64,000 bases of DNA from Theocolax elegans (lineage: Eukaryota; Arthropoda; Insecta; Hymenoptera; Cerocephalidae). Under the pieces are notes generated by a model, which saw nothing but the letters and a program-made list of their open reading frames with translations, was not told the origin of the DNA and did not search any database. Shown here piece after piece: positions 52,621 to 64,000 of this stretch. Each line of letters begins with the position of its first letter. Position 1 is the stretch's first letter. The DNA lies in assembly GCA_026168455.1 (NCBI GenBank), contig CM047426.1, positions 72,877,986-72,941,985 of the forward strand. The letters are read 5' to 3'. The position numbers and the translations under genes are program-made.

Positions 52621-55600
52621 ATGTCGTTTTTTTCACGCGTTCTTCTTCTCGTATCGGTTTGCCAGCTATTTAGTTGCAAAATTGCGGGTGCCATGCACGT
52701 TGACGATATCAAGTTGGACGAGTACGATGATTACGTGCTCCTGTCTTCGGATGTTCAAGAATATTACAAAGCTTCGAGTGTCTTTATTACTTACGCTGGT
52801 GACGATGAAAGTAACGTGATTCTCTGATTTTTCGTGTTTTAATTTAATTAAATACATACGTATAGTTTTTACTGTGAATAATTTGAACTTTAGTTCATCT
52901 CTAGTGACAGTTATTTAACGGGATTCGAAAAAGAACAGTGTTTTTTTTATTGGAAATGTACCTAACAATTAAAGTATAATATAAATAAAATATTAAACAT
53001 ACGTAATAATAATTTTCATTTATAAATAGTACTTATAAACATTTCCGAGGAATGCATTAGTTTCTAGGTTTATAATTAAACACGGATATGGGCGTATACG
53101 TAGCATTTTAAATGTGTAAGATTTAAAATATTTTTTAAAGAATATTCTAAAGGAGTATTTTGAAGGATATAAAGAAGTAGCTACATTTTAACTAAGGCAC
53201 GTCTGGCTACGTATTTTATCATTTTTAAAAATAGATTTACTTTCATTGTAATAATAATTTCAATGTTATTCAAATTTGACTACATTATTTTGAAGTAAAT
53301 TATATTTTTAATTTAACTCGTGTATCACAAAATTATGAATTATTACTTCTGCAGACGATTTATCGTTTATCAACAAAATTTTGAGTCGATAACGATTACG
53401 CAATTAATTTCATTTTTTTGTAGATGAAACATCTGTCGACACTTAATTCTTGGCTCAATAAAAAAAACCTGGAAACCACCTCGTGAACGTAAAGGTACTG
53501 CGCGTGTTATATAGCAGCCGCACGTTTGCGTGCAACACCATTACACACTTTACACAGTCGTACGGTTATAGATCAACTCGTAAATAATCAAGTCGAGATC
53601 GTAAAACGGAAAACTCGAATCAACTTCCGATAAACCGACGTACAGTGCGTGCATGTAATGATACAGTTTAAACTTTTACATATAACAATAGAAACTTGGA
53701 TTGTTCATTAAATTTTGTTGAACGTTCGCGCGTTTACTTAATTGTATTATTTCAAATTAAATATCACATTATTATTAGATTTTTAATTTAAGTAACTTTA
53801 TTACGTATTAGTCGATTAAAGCATTATAATTATTTATCTAAAGACATAAAAAAATTATATTGACTTTAATATAATATTCATTTTAAATAAATATATAAGT
53901 ACATGATAGATAAATGTAATTTATTAAATTGTATTAAATATTATATATTTAAATACCTGTGTCATTGTAGTCAATACATTTTTATTGTGCAGTTTAAAGA
54001 AGAAACTACGTTTTAATTATTTTGCAATAAAACTGCATCCTGTTAAAATAATGTTATTTGACTATAGCAATTTTCATATTTTAATCTATAATGAAAGACG
54101 CAATTTATTGCTATATGATGTCCAATGAATAATATATAATATGTAATAATAAAACCAATAATCCAATACTTTAATTGGCATTTTTGTAAAAGTTAATTAC
54201 TTATATATTTTACAAATATTTCGGTACGTTTAAAAATCGCACTATTCATTTAAGTAATTGTCGAAAAATGTAATTTTTCAGGCATGCACACGACGACGCT
54301 TATGTTACACCTAATCCGTGAATTTTCGAGCAAATATGTGCTGTCGTTCGTCCAGAATTACACGGACGTGATCTACTATCAGCATCACTACGCTGGCCGC
54401 GTGGTTCGCCCATTGTTCGTCGTTCTGTTGAACTCTGTCCGAGAGGTTGAAATGTTTCAGCAGGTAACGCGAGAATTCGACATGTCCTTCCCATTTTGGT
54501 TGGTAATCTTTACCGAGCCGATTTTAGACATGTGCTCGGATCCTCGGGGAAACTTTTTTAATTTGGCATTTGACACCGAGATGATCGTCAAATGTTACGG
54601 GGATCCAACGCTCAGGGAATGGTATTCCGTACAAGATGATAGGACGATTATTTGCGAGCTTGCTACCTGGGACTCTGTTTCGAGATTGCAACTAATAAAT
54701 TCCAAGAGCCTTTACGAGAGGCGATATTCTCTTGGTGGGAAAGTTCTTCGCATCGCAGCAGTCAAGGTGAATTTAATTTTAATTCTACAAGTTTCTACCC
54801 TGTAATTAAAATAGATTTAATTAGACAATTTATTTTTTATCTGATCAAATTAAACTTGTTTTAACTTATTTGTGCAATTTTGTAAAGTGCACGCAACACT
54901 TAAGTAATTTATGATTATTGATAATTTAAACAAATTTTTACGATCGCAATTTGTTGTGTACGCATATCTATTCAATTTGTGTGATGTACGTATAGTATTT
55001 ATATATAGATTTTATGGTTTATACTTTGTATGTAAGGTATTAAACCACTTTATTAGGGATGATGATATTATCGCTTTGTTTATTAATACATCATTTGATT
55101 ATAATCTGCGTAATAATCGGCTTCTTATGGAGCACTCTTATACAAACTGTAATTATAACTTTTACGCTATCGTGCCTAGAATGCGTCGTCTTTGGAATTT
55201 TACTCCCTAAAATATTAGAAACTGTAACTCTATTGGGAGATTTTAAATTATTTGTAATAATTTCTGTCTTTTCCTTCTTTTGTCTCAATATTCGTTCTTT
55301 TATTGTAAAGGGACAGACTAGTCCATCAAGTTTATTAAATAAATAAATAAATAAATAAATGGAATATTTACATTCATTTAATACATCAATGTCTGTACGC
55401 AGGAATCTCCGTTTATCACGAACCACCAAAGCCCGTTAAATGGATTATTCGCAGTAATTTTAGACGAGTTGAGCGTGACGCTAAATTTTTCAATGTCTAT
55501 CGTGTACAGCGAAGATGCGTACGGAATGTACAATCGAACGACGGGACGATGGACCGGGGTTATCGGAAGACTCACGGAGGGTGAAGTAGATCTCGGTGTC

Positions 55601-57940
55601 GGTGAATTCACCATGACAGGCCAGAGACTCGACGCAGTTGATTTCACTTTACCGATCATGCTCTCGCGCAATCACATTTACGTGAGGCAACCGGATGGTA
55701 CGGCTCTCAACTGGTCCGCCTTTTTTCGGGTTAGTTCAATTGCACTCTTACAATTTCGAATCCGATTCCGAATCCCGTAAGGTAACGATCAGATTGTGTA
55801 TTTTACAGGTCTACGCTATCGACGTCTGGATCACGATCGAGGCGGTGTATGCTTTGACTTCATTGGTAATCACGATTATACGACTAGCGATCAAGGATAA
55901 ACCCATAGAGCCCAACCACGTTTCGGAAAACTATCTCTACGTATGGGGTATATACTGTCAGCAAGGACTACCAGGTGCCGTAGTTTTTTAGTTTACTCTA
56001 TACCAAAAACTTTTTCATTTCAATTTAATTAAACAGGGTTTTTGAGTAATAGATGAAATAACAATCTCTATATAGATTTTCCGACTGCATCACCGTTAAG
56101 GATCGCGTATTTCTCGGTCCTCGTGACAGCTGTAATTCTTTTGGCCATCTACTCGGCTTGCCTAATAAGCTACCTCACCGTCACTAGTCCAAGTTTGCCT
56201 TTTTCCGATCTTGACGAATTTTCGAAAGACGGTTCGTATAAGCTTATAGTCTTTCAACAGAGTGCTGACTACGATCTCTTTGATGTGAGTTGAACTATCG
56301 ATAAGATAACTATGAACGTCACCCTTTTGTTATTTCGGTTTCTTTATCGAATATTAAATTTGCAGACTTCCACTGACGAAGTATTAAAAAGAATGATGAA
56401 TCTGATGCTGGACACTGAATCTTTACCAAAAACTATGATGAATGGATTTAGACAAGTATATTTACGGACATTAAATTAATATACGTTTCTTCATTATTTC
56501 GGAAATGATTTTTGACAAATCAATTATTTTAGGTTTGTAACAACAAACTTGGGTTTTACGCGACCGAAGCTGTTAAAACAAAAGTTAGTGCTCGAATTCC
56601 TTGCGATCTGGTTTACTTGGAATCCGGTAGAATCGACAGTCTTGGTATGACGTTATCGAAAGGAAGTCAGTATTCGGGAGTAATAAATTATCAGTGAGTA
56701 TATATTAGTTTATTATATCTTGTCATTCATTTTAAAATTAATAAAAAGAAGATGTTAATCCTACTAAAAAATTAAAGATTTTTGTTCAATTATAAACAAA
56801 AAGGAGCAGTTTCAGTTAATATCAATATTAAAAACTATAATTAAAAGAATTTATGATCTTGATCATGAGTTCAATTATTGATGAAAGTATGTGTTTATAG
56901 GAAAGAATGTTTTTTTATTTTTTATAATATGGACTAAAGCTAAAACGAGGGTTTTAGTTTCAAAATCAGCCTGTTATTAGCTAATAAGTCATAAATATTT
57001 CTAGCTGAGAAATCCGGTAAACACTTCAAAATTCCCGCACTTAAAATTATAGATTGAGATGTACTGGTTTTACAAAAATTACTATTTTACATTTACTATT
57101 TTACATTAAAATTTGAAAAGAATCAAGAGAACGTTTTATTTGTTATAATGTAATCCACAATTGTACAAGTTGTTTCAAGGTGATTGTCGCAACATTGTTC
57201 AAAATACATTGCTATAAACCTTTTTGGATATCTTTATAGGATGGTAAAATTTTAATATAATTTAATAATTAATAATTTATATAAAACAATAATTTTTAGT
57301 CGGTAATTAACTTGAATGGTAACATAACGAATTTGACATCCCGATCAGTTCTTATATGAAGTATTAATTTTTGTAAAAATAGTACTTCTCAGCCGGTAAA
57401 TGATTCGAATGGTTCCATAAAAAATTTAACTTCCCCTTAAGATACTTAATTTCTCAATTTGACGGCATCAGAAATAGACAAAGAAATTTTTTTAAAAAAT
57501 AGAGATATTCTAATGCTTTTGTCTATTGGATGTAACTGTTTATATCTTCAACATATAAAACGTAACATTTAGTTGTGTAGATAGAAATAAGTTTATTGTA
57601 GAACTTGACATTTTTTACAAATATTCTAAAAAAGGATACTTATTTTTTCAGTCTGCAAAAATTTAAAGACCTCGGTATAATGAATAGACTGCGATCGCGC
57701 GTGTACAGGAGAGTATACTCGGCGGACAACAAATACAATCCCGTAAACGTAAAAGGCATTGTCACGATATTACTTATACTCGGAACTGGGGTTGTTCTGA
57801 GTATCGTTATACTAATGTGCGAGATAGCATCGCATCGCACCAAAAGCACCAAGGAAAATCGTAAAATTATTTCAAACTGCAAAAATCGCATAACCGTCAC
57901 CAAGAACACCTTCTTCAGCACCGAAAATCTAAGGATATAG
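52621..57940 (+). CDS. Divergent ionotropic receptor (IR), first of tandem pair
   Basis: Variant ionotropic glutamate receptor of the insect chemosensory IR family; a ligand-gated cation channel subunit in sensory dendrites. Eight coding exons: 52621-52810, 54282-54766, 55403-55729, 55809-55974, 56076-56284, 56366-56455, 56533-56693, 57652-57940; 1917 bases, 638 aa. Exon 1 begins with a signal peptide (MSFFSRVLLLVSVCQLFS). The short N-terminal region lacks a full amino-terminal domain. In S1, R300 (GQRLDAVDFT) sits where iGluRs bind the ligand alpha-carboxylate. The pore region includes WGIYCQQGLP, and M3 is IYSACLISYLTV in place of SYTANLAAF. In S2, FYATEAV retains an acidic residue near the iGluR ligand-contact position. 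M4 is about 585-607, followed by a basic tail. I cannot assign a numbered IR subfamily. The start is the ATG at 52621. Confidence 0.88.
53541..53566 (+). promoter_or_regulatory. Motif shared with the upstream region of the second receptor
   Basis: TTACAC, then TTTACAC, then GTACGGT, spaced by short inserts, in intron 1 of the first receptor. The same three blocks occur contiguously at 58345-58364, about 120 bp upstream of the second receptor's ATG. A TATATAG lies about 35 bp before this copy. Function unknown. Confidence 0.35.
55336..55360. repeat. AAAT tetranucleotide repeat
   Basis: About six tandem AAAT units in intron 2 of the first receptor, shortly upstream of exon 3. Confidence 0.9.
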
Positions 57941-58483
57941 AGTAGAGAGTTTATTTATTTGAGTGAAGCTCCTAATCCTTGGTTACAAATCGTTACGATA
58001 AATGTACAAATGTTTTCTACGTACGTGGTGTGTATTTATACAAGATTTGTGATAAAGATTACATTAAACATCTACGTTAGTATAAATCGCACTATAACGA
58101 CACGTACCGACGAGGTGGTTATTCAATTAATTTATTTCATTGCCGATTGTCATTTCATTTCGCTTGATCGCGTATTAAGATATTCGTTAACCATGTAACT
58201 CAAATGGACATTAGGATGTAAACAAGAGGTATATGAAAGGCCATCATTTTTATTGAAAATGCATTATTGCATATATAATTAAGAAGATGTTAAGATAATT
58301 AAATATTAATCAACTATGTACAAGTTGGTATACCGCGTTACACGTTACACTTTACACGTACGGTACCAAATAATGTAACGTGTCATCAAAAACGCAATGT
58401 CTATTGTTTTAACTTGGTAAGCGCAGGTTGTAAGCGTTTCCGTCGAGTCTTCTAAATAAGCTGAAAATGTGAACATTATTAAA
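57941..58483 (+). promoter_or_regulatory. Intergenic spacer and presumed promoter of second receptor
   Basis: 543 bp between the first receptor's stop and the second's ATG. It contains the first gene's 3' UTR and the shared TTACAC/TTTACAC/GTACGGT block at 58345-58364. An AT-rich TATATAA at about 58270 is too far upstream to be a clear TATA box. Confidence 0.45.
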
Positions 58484-61400
58484 ATGTTGAACATTTCTAG
58501 TGGTCGAATAATCATTTTTATAGTTTTTGTTAAAACAAAAGCCTTGGATATTGATCCCGACCGTTACATTCCTTTCTTGTTTGACATTAAGCAGTATTAC
58601 AAATCATCCGGGATTATTCTTCTTTACGACGAACAATCCGACAGTGAGAATGTTTTTCACTTTTTCCAAAATTATACACTTTACATATATTCTTTCACAT
58701 ATATTACGCTTTATTAAATTAATTGTTATAATAAGTTATTTTTTACCAATGTAAAGGACATTATACTAGTGATTGAATGAGTACAGGTGCTTTAAATTAG
58801 GACAGTTTAATAACTAGTACGCACTCTAAACTGTTCAACTATTAGAAAATTTACCTCGAGCTAATGATTCTGTTGTATATTATGTTCATACCCAATGAAT
58901 AAAAACGTTTGTATCAACAAATTTTTCATATTTATAATATTTTTCTGATTGTGTATATATTTTTCATTATATTTATTTGCATATTGTTCACCTACATTAA
59001 GAAAAATTTTTTAGTCATAATTACTATTTTAATGGTAAACCGAGGACAGACTTACACAATTATAAAAATTGCCATTATTAATAGCAATTTCTATAATTGT
59101 ATCAGTCTGTCCTCCTTTTACCACTGAAATAGTAATTTATATACTTGTAAATTTTTCTCAGTGTACCAAAATTTGTGATTATATATTTAAAATACAACAT
59201 TTCGAATGTATATATAGAGTTAATAGACAAGAAAAATATAAGTTAATGCATTATAAGTAAATTAATTGTAATAATTAAAAAAATGATAGAAACTTTACTT
59301 TTAAAAATCTGAGTTTTTTGCTTTATAGTTATAAGTATTTGGTAAAATGAAATGAAAATATGCAGAGTAATAAATGAAATGGTTGGAGCAGGATTGAGCA
59401 TGGAAAACAACGTAGCGGAAATGGTGAAGAAGCTGTCGGTCCGTGGTCTGCAATCTCAAGGAATCCCATACTCGAAGACAAAGACGAAATTGGAATCGGT
59501 GTTTTCAGTATGCCAGCAGTCGTTGTTTGTGGTTTTCTTGACTTCCCAGGAGAACCTGTCCAACTTCCTGGTGGTTACGGAAAGGTACGACATGTCTTTT
59601 CACAGGTGGGTGGTCGTCTTCGCCAAGTTCATCAGCGCCGAAACTGACGCCTTTTGCCGCAAACCCTTGGGAAATCCGTTCCATCTCGAGTTCAACTCTC
59701 GATTGGTCGTCCAGTGTTACGCGACCGAGGTCATCACCAAGTGGTACTCTCTCCACGATAACCGCACCGAGGTTCTCGAGCTTGCTAAATGGAACCCTCA
59801 GCTGGGCTTAACTTACAACAACAACAATTATTACCAAATGCGCTACGATCTTTCAGGAAAGACGATCAGGCTAGCCACGGTATCCTCTTCTAAGCTATAT
59901 TTTACATTTCACTTTTACGCATTTTACAAGATTAACTTTAGGTGTATGCTATAAGACACATTCCAAGTTTAATATTTTTTAACATATATTTTAATATTAT
60001 ATTTTTTAACAATGCCTTTAACATCGTCGTAAAATTATATAGGTATATCATATGATGTTCGTTATGGTTGAAGAGAAAAAGATTAAGATACTTATTTTAA
60101 TATTGTTCAGTCACATTGAAATTGTTTGTGTGAATTATACTAATATAACTATTTCAAATGTTTCAAGCATACGAACTCGACGGCAGAAATGAATGGGAAG
60201 ATGACAGGGTTTCTGGAGGACATAGTTGAAGAATTACGCAATTTCATGAACTTCAGCGTGGCACGAGTACGAGAGGAAGATGCGTACGGCAAATGGAATC
60301 CAGAGACGCGTCGCTGGTCCGGTCTGATTGGCTTGCTGACCAACGGCGAAGCGGATCTCGTCGTTTCGCCCATTACCGTCTCCAAATTCCGACTGGACTT
60401 TGTCGATTTTACCAGACCTCTTATGCTCTCGGGAAATCGAATCTATGTTAAACAACCTGACGGCACTAGCATTCAATGGTCGGCTTATTTTCGGGTATGT
60501 CAATATTCTTTATTATATATATATGTATATATATATATATATATTATTGTATTTCAGCTTACAACACACGCTTATTAATATTTTTCTTTTCCACAGGCAT
60601 TTACATTAGCTTCCTGGTTGTCCATTGCTGTAATGTTGATAGTGGTGTCTTTGACGATAGCATTCATCAAGCTGACAATTAACCAACCTAAGTTTTCTCG
60701 AGCTTCGATTAATTACTTACTAGAACATTTTATAGGAATTTGGGGCGTGTATTGTCAGCAAGGCATATCGGGTAATAACGATGGAATCCTTTTTATACGT
60801 AAATACGAATAAAAACAAAACAACACAATACGCGAAAGTAAAATATTTATATTCGATTATTATTATACGAATAATATTTCTACTAATTTGAAAATTGTAG
60901 AATTTCCAACGTTAACACCGTTGCGCTTAACATATTTCACTATCATCTCCGTGACGTTTGTAATTTGGGCGATATATTCAGCCTCGATAACGAGTTATAT
61001 TACTGTTTTAACGCCAAGTTTGCCATTTTCCGATACCGAGGGCTTCGTAAACGATGGAACTTACAAGGTTATAGTTTTGCAAAACAGCAGCGATCAGGAT
61101 ATTATATTGGTAATCAATTATATCCTTTATTACTATTCGTTTAAGTGATAATCTGAATAAATATTCATCTTAATCTTTAGTCGGGTTCAGATCCAGTTTT
61201 ATCGCTGCTTCGACCTTTATTAAAAAATCCTGATGAACTACCAATGAATCCTTATTCCGGATTTAAACAGGTATTTATTGTATATTTTCAAAATAATATT
61301 TTTTTTTTTCTTCATTTAAGTTTCAAATTGTTTTTAACGTATTGAATTGGCATCATACGTAATGCGAAAATTGCTAGCTTCGGAAATATTGAGAAAATTC

Positions 61401-63508
61401 TTATATTTAAATATTCTTTTTAATTTTCGTAGTTTTCGACTATGCCATTCGTCTTCTTAGGGGCTTTTAAGTATCCAATACATACCTTCGTTTCGAATTA
61501 TATTTTCCCCTTGGTTCTATCGGTTGACGTGCGCCTGGGTATCGACCGGGGAGGTGGGAAACAGTGAGTGATAAACGCCTTTTAGGAAACCCACCTACGC
61601 GAAGGTCAGTGTGTTGAAATATTCCGTTTGAGTGTTAAGGTCACAGTGCGTAGGCCTCGATACCCAAACAGGAATGCAGGAGAAACCTTTTGCTCATTTA
61701 AGTAAAGTGAAACACTTAATAGTTCATAATAACAATTAAATTGGTAACTATCACAATGAAAAATATAATCTTAAAAAATAACTCAAACAAAAAGATATCA
61801 TAATTTTAATTTAACGGTAGAATTGATTTAGTACGTTACTGGTAATAAAAAAATGCGAGGTTCAAAAAAATTAATAATTTTGCGTAATTGGAACTTGGCC
61901 AGCGGTATATTTTTTTACAGAATGTATATTATATATAGAGATATTAGCGTATGCAGTTTAACTTACCTGACCAACTACTTCTCAATTCCGTCCTCCTTTC
62001 GGTGATTACGTAATTTTTGTTACTCAAACATGGTTTTTTTATTTTTACTATAGTAGTGAAATTATTTGTGTGTATGTTATCTAAATCACTAGTTATTCAT
62101 ATCGAGAAAAATATTAGTATCATTTTATTAATTGATATTGTCGGTATAAAAATGTATACTTTTGCGCTCATTAAAAAAACAAAAATAAAATTATATAAAA
62201 TTATTGATAATAGAAGAATTTTTAAAAAAGACCCGGTATATATTAAATAATTATTAAGATTTGTAAACATTGTATATATTACACATAAGTAATTTGTATT
62301 TATACAATAGTTCAGTCTGATTAGTAGTAGTATTATATTATAGGAAATTAGTGACTTAAATCACGGTCTTATGTTTTATCAATCATCGCATAAAAAATAT
62401 ATAATTATTTAATGTATTGATTGAAAAATAAATAAATTAAGTATTATTATTTCAGGTATGTGAAGAAAAAGTAGGATTTTATACAAATGAAGCAATTCTT
62501 AGAGGTGTAAGTGCTTACATACCGTGTACTTTAACCTATATAGAAACTGGTCAATTTGAATGTTTGGCAATGGTATTAACTAAGAAGAGTCCTTATATTG
62601 ATCCGTTCAATTATAAGTAAGTAATTTCATGAATATATTGCGTTATAAACTTATATATAATAAGTAATTTAAATTTATCAAATAATAATTCAAATCTTAT
62701 ATCTTAATAAAAATATTTTTCTTCGTGATGATATTACAATATTTTTCCAATCATTTTTTAATAAAGATTACATATAAATACAGGGCTAAGAATATTTGAA
62801 CTTTTTATACTAATAACTATTTTTATAAGATGTCAAACCGTGAAAATAAGCATATTTTTTTAAATAAAAAATATATATATTGGAAACTTCTTTTTATTAG
62901 ACCGTTGTATTTGTTTTATACAGTACAAGTGAATCTTGTTAGATTTATAAATTCATAATTAAAATATATTATTCGACTTACCACTCATGTTTAGTTTATG
63001 TGTCAAAATTAACGTTATTTATTATTTCAAATTTAAACTTTATTTATTTTTTTTCAAAATATTGCTTTGTAAATTTTTTACACATTTTAGTTATTTATTA
63101 AATTATTTCAAAATGTTTATATAATAATATAAACATTTTTATTTAAATTGAAAAGATCCCTGTAATTTGCATCCTATATCCCAATTTATTTCAAGACTAA
63201 AAATTATTTATATTTACATAGCAAATTCTAAAAACAAATTAAACATTTTAATCGTCAGCCTGCGTAAGTTAGAAGACAATGGCGTGATGAAGAAGCTGCA
63301 CAACTGGTACTTCCGCAAACTGGACAACGTTGTCGAGGCGAGCCATTCTCCGATCGGTTTCTGGGGTGTAGCGCCACTTTTAGCCATTTTTACTCTCGGT
63401 TTCAGTCTTTCAATATTATTTTTAGTTTTGGAAAATATTTATTATTCAAGGATTGCATTCCATAAAAAACCTGTAGATCCAGGCAAGATCTTAATCAGAC
63501 TGTACTAA
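58484..63508 (+). CDS. Divergent ionotropic receptor (IR), second of tandem pair
   Basis: Paralogue of the upstream receptor. Eight coding exons: 58484-58643, 59392-59879, 60168-60494, 60597-60771, 60901-61109, 61181-61270, 62456-62616, 63259-63508; 1860 bases, 619 aa. Exons 3, 5, 6 and 7 have exactly the lengths of their counterparts (327, 209, 90, 161) and phases are conserved, showing tandem duplication. Exon 1 (MLNISSGRIIIFIVFVKTKA) gives a signal-peptide-like start and DIKQYYKSSG, matching DVQEYYKASS in the neighbour. R291 (SKFRLDFVDFT) is the conserved S1 ligand arginine. The pore region includes WGVYCQQGIS, M3 is IYSASITSYITV, and S2 has FYTNEAI. M4 is near 580-600. The acceptor of exon 2 (GGAGCAG|GA) lacks a good pyrimidine tract, so that junction is less certain. 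Subfamily not assigned. Confidence 0.87.
59019..59137. mobile_element. 119-bp near-perfect palindrome, MITE-like
   Basis: Two 54-base arms with about seven mismatches (about 87 percent) around an 11-base spacer. Each arm starts AATTACTATTT and contains GAGGACAGACT. It lies in intron 1 of the second receptor. No coding capacity. Folds into one long hairpin if transcribed. Confidence 0.75.
61536..61666 (+). other. GC-rich multi-stem segment in intron 6 of the second receptor
   Basis: An outer stem pairs TGGGTATCGA (61536-61545) with TCGATACCCA (61657-61666). Inside it AGGTGGG (61552-61558) pairs with CCCACCT (61590-61596), and CCTACGC (61594-61600) pairs with GCGTAGG (61648-61654); the two inner arms share three bases at their junction. 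The layout resembles a three-way junction. The matching intron of the first receptor is only 77 bp, so this 1.2-kb intron was expanded by insertion. It may be a structured RNA gene or a transposon remnant. I do not recognise it. Confidence 0.4.
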
Positions 63509-64000
63509 CTTTATTTACCTATATATAGACATTTTGTTTACTTAAAAACATAAACGATTTAAATGAATGTAGTGAATTTATATAATTTGTTAGTGCTATG
63601 TAAAATATTATACTTTATTTGCTTTTTTAATACTTGAAAACAATATTACGGCAATAAAATTGTAAAATAATTACTTATGCGAGTAATAAATAAAAATAAA
63701 TATAGGTTTGAATAAGTTCCTAAACTACCACAAAACAATAGATTCTATCTGACCCAAATTGTATTTGTATTATTATATTCAACATTCAATTATATGTACA
63801 AATCAATAATTATAATGACTTGATGTATTGAACATTTTACATTTTGTCGAATACTTTGTATATAAGTTTTATGAAAAATAGAAATAACATAAAATTATAA
63901 AAAGAAATATGTGACACAAAATGCTCGAAAAAAATACTTTATAAGTACTTCCATGATAATTATGTGGCATGTAGACTGATTACGGGTTTAAAAATGAATC
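63509..64000. other. 3' flank of the second receptor
   Basis: AT-rich. The likely 3' UTR includes a canonical AATAAA polyadenylation hexamer at 63653-63658, about 150 bp after the stop, and further AATAAA hexamers near 63687-63702. Nothing else is visible up to the window end. Confidence 0.5.

Noticed and set aside
61571..61590. CGCCTTTTA resembling the U5 snRNA loop I sequence
   Set aside because: The next base and surrounding stem differ from U5, and no Sm site follows the hairpin.

Overview
The window is animal nuclear DNA: AT-rich, low gene density, coding regions split into short exons with canonical GT/AG introns, and several microsatellites. The genes are insect genes. A ceramide phosphoethanolamine synthase and two divergent ionotropic chemoreceptors are arthropod hallmarks. 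The overall style (small housekeeping genes packed together, AT-rich introns with few long transposons, CpG-rich promoter-like islands) suggests Hymenoptera, but that order-level call is inference.

Layout. About 1-3.7 kb (+): the last three coding exons of GTP cyclohydrolase I (Punch). 8.3-12.2 kb (-): a nine-exon gene I do not recognise, coding for a 438-residue coiled-coil and Cys-rich protein whose reading phases close exactly. 12.9-15.4 kb (-): fibrillarin, five coding exons. 16.0-19.8 kb (+): XPD/ERCC2 helicase, 759 aa, divergent from fibrillarin. 20.0-22.4 kb (-): tubulin folding cofactor E, convergent with XPD. 24.1-49.9 kb (-): DEAH helicase DHX35, 11 coding exons (685 aa) spread over 26 kb because of 14-kb and 5.7-kb introns. 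The intronless ceramide phosphoethanolamine synthase lies inside the 14-kb intron on the same strand. 52.6-63.5 kb (+): a tandem pair of divergent ionotropic receptors (638 and 619 aa) with matching exon architecture.

Most striking observation. Each of the four fibrillarin introns holds one H/ACA-type snoRNA candidate on the sense strand (hairpin, ANANNA H box, hairpin, ACA box). They fall into two paralogous pairs, one pair with compensatory stem changes. The pocket of the other pair is complementary, with one mismatch, to a conserved 28S rRNA segment in the geometry expected for pseudouridylation. So the gene for the box C/D methyltransferase appears to host guides of the other snoRNA class.

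Other non-coding structure includes a 206-bp element with perfect 22-bp terminal inverted repeats, twin 229-bp inverted-repeat elements in a DHX35 intron, a 119-bp near-perfect palindrome and a GC-rich multi-stem segment in receptor introns, and CpG-rich islands in the long DHX35 intron. Exon boundaries were placed by hand from splice signals, phase and family knowledge; no alignment or search was run.
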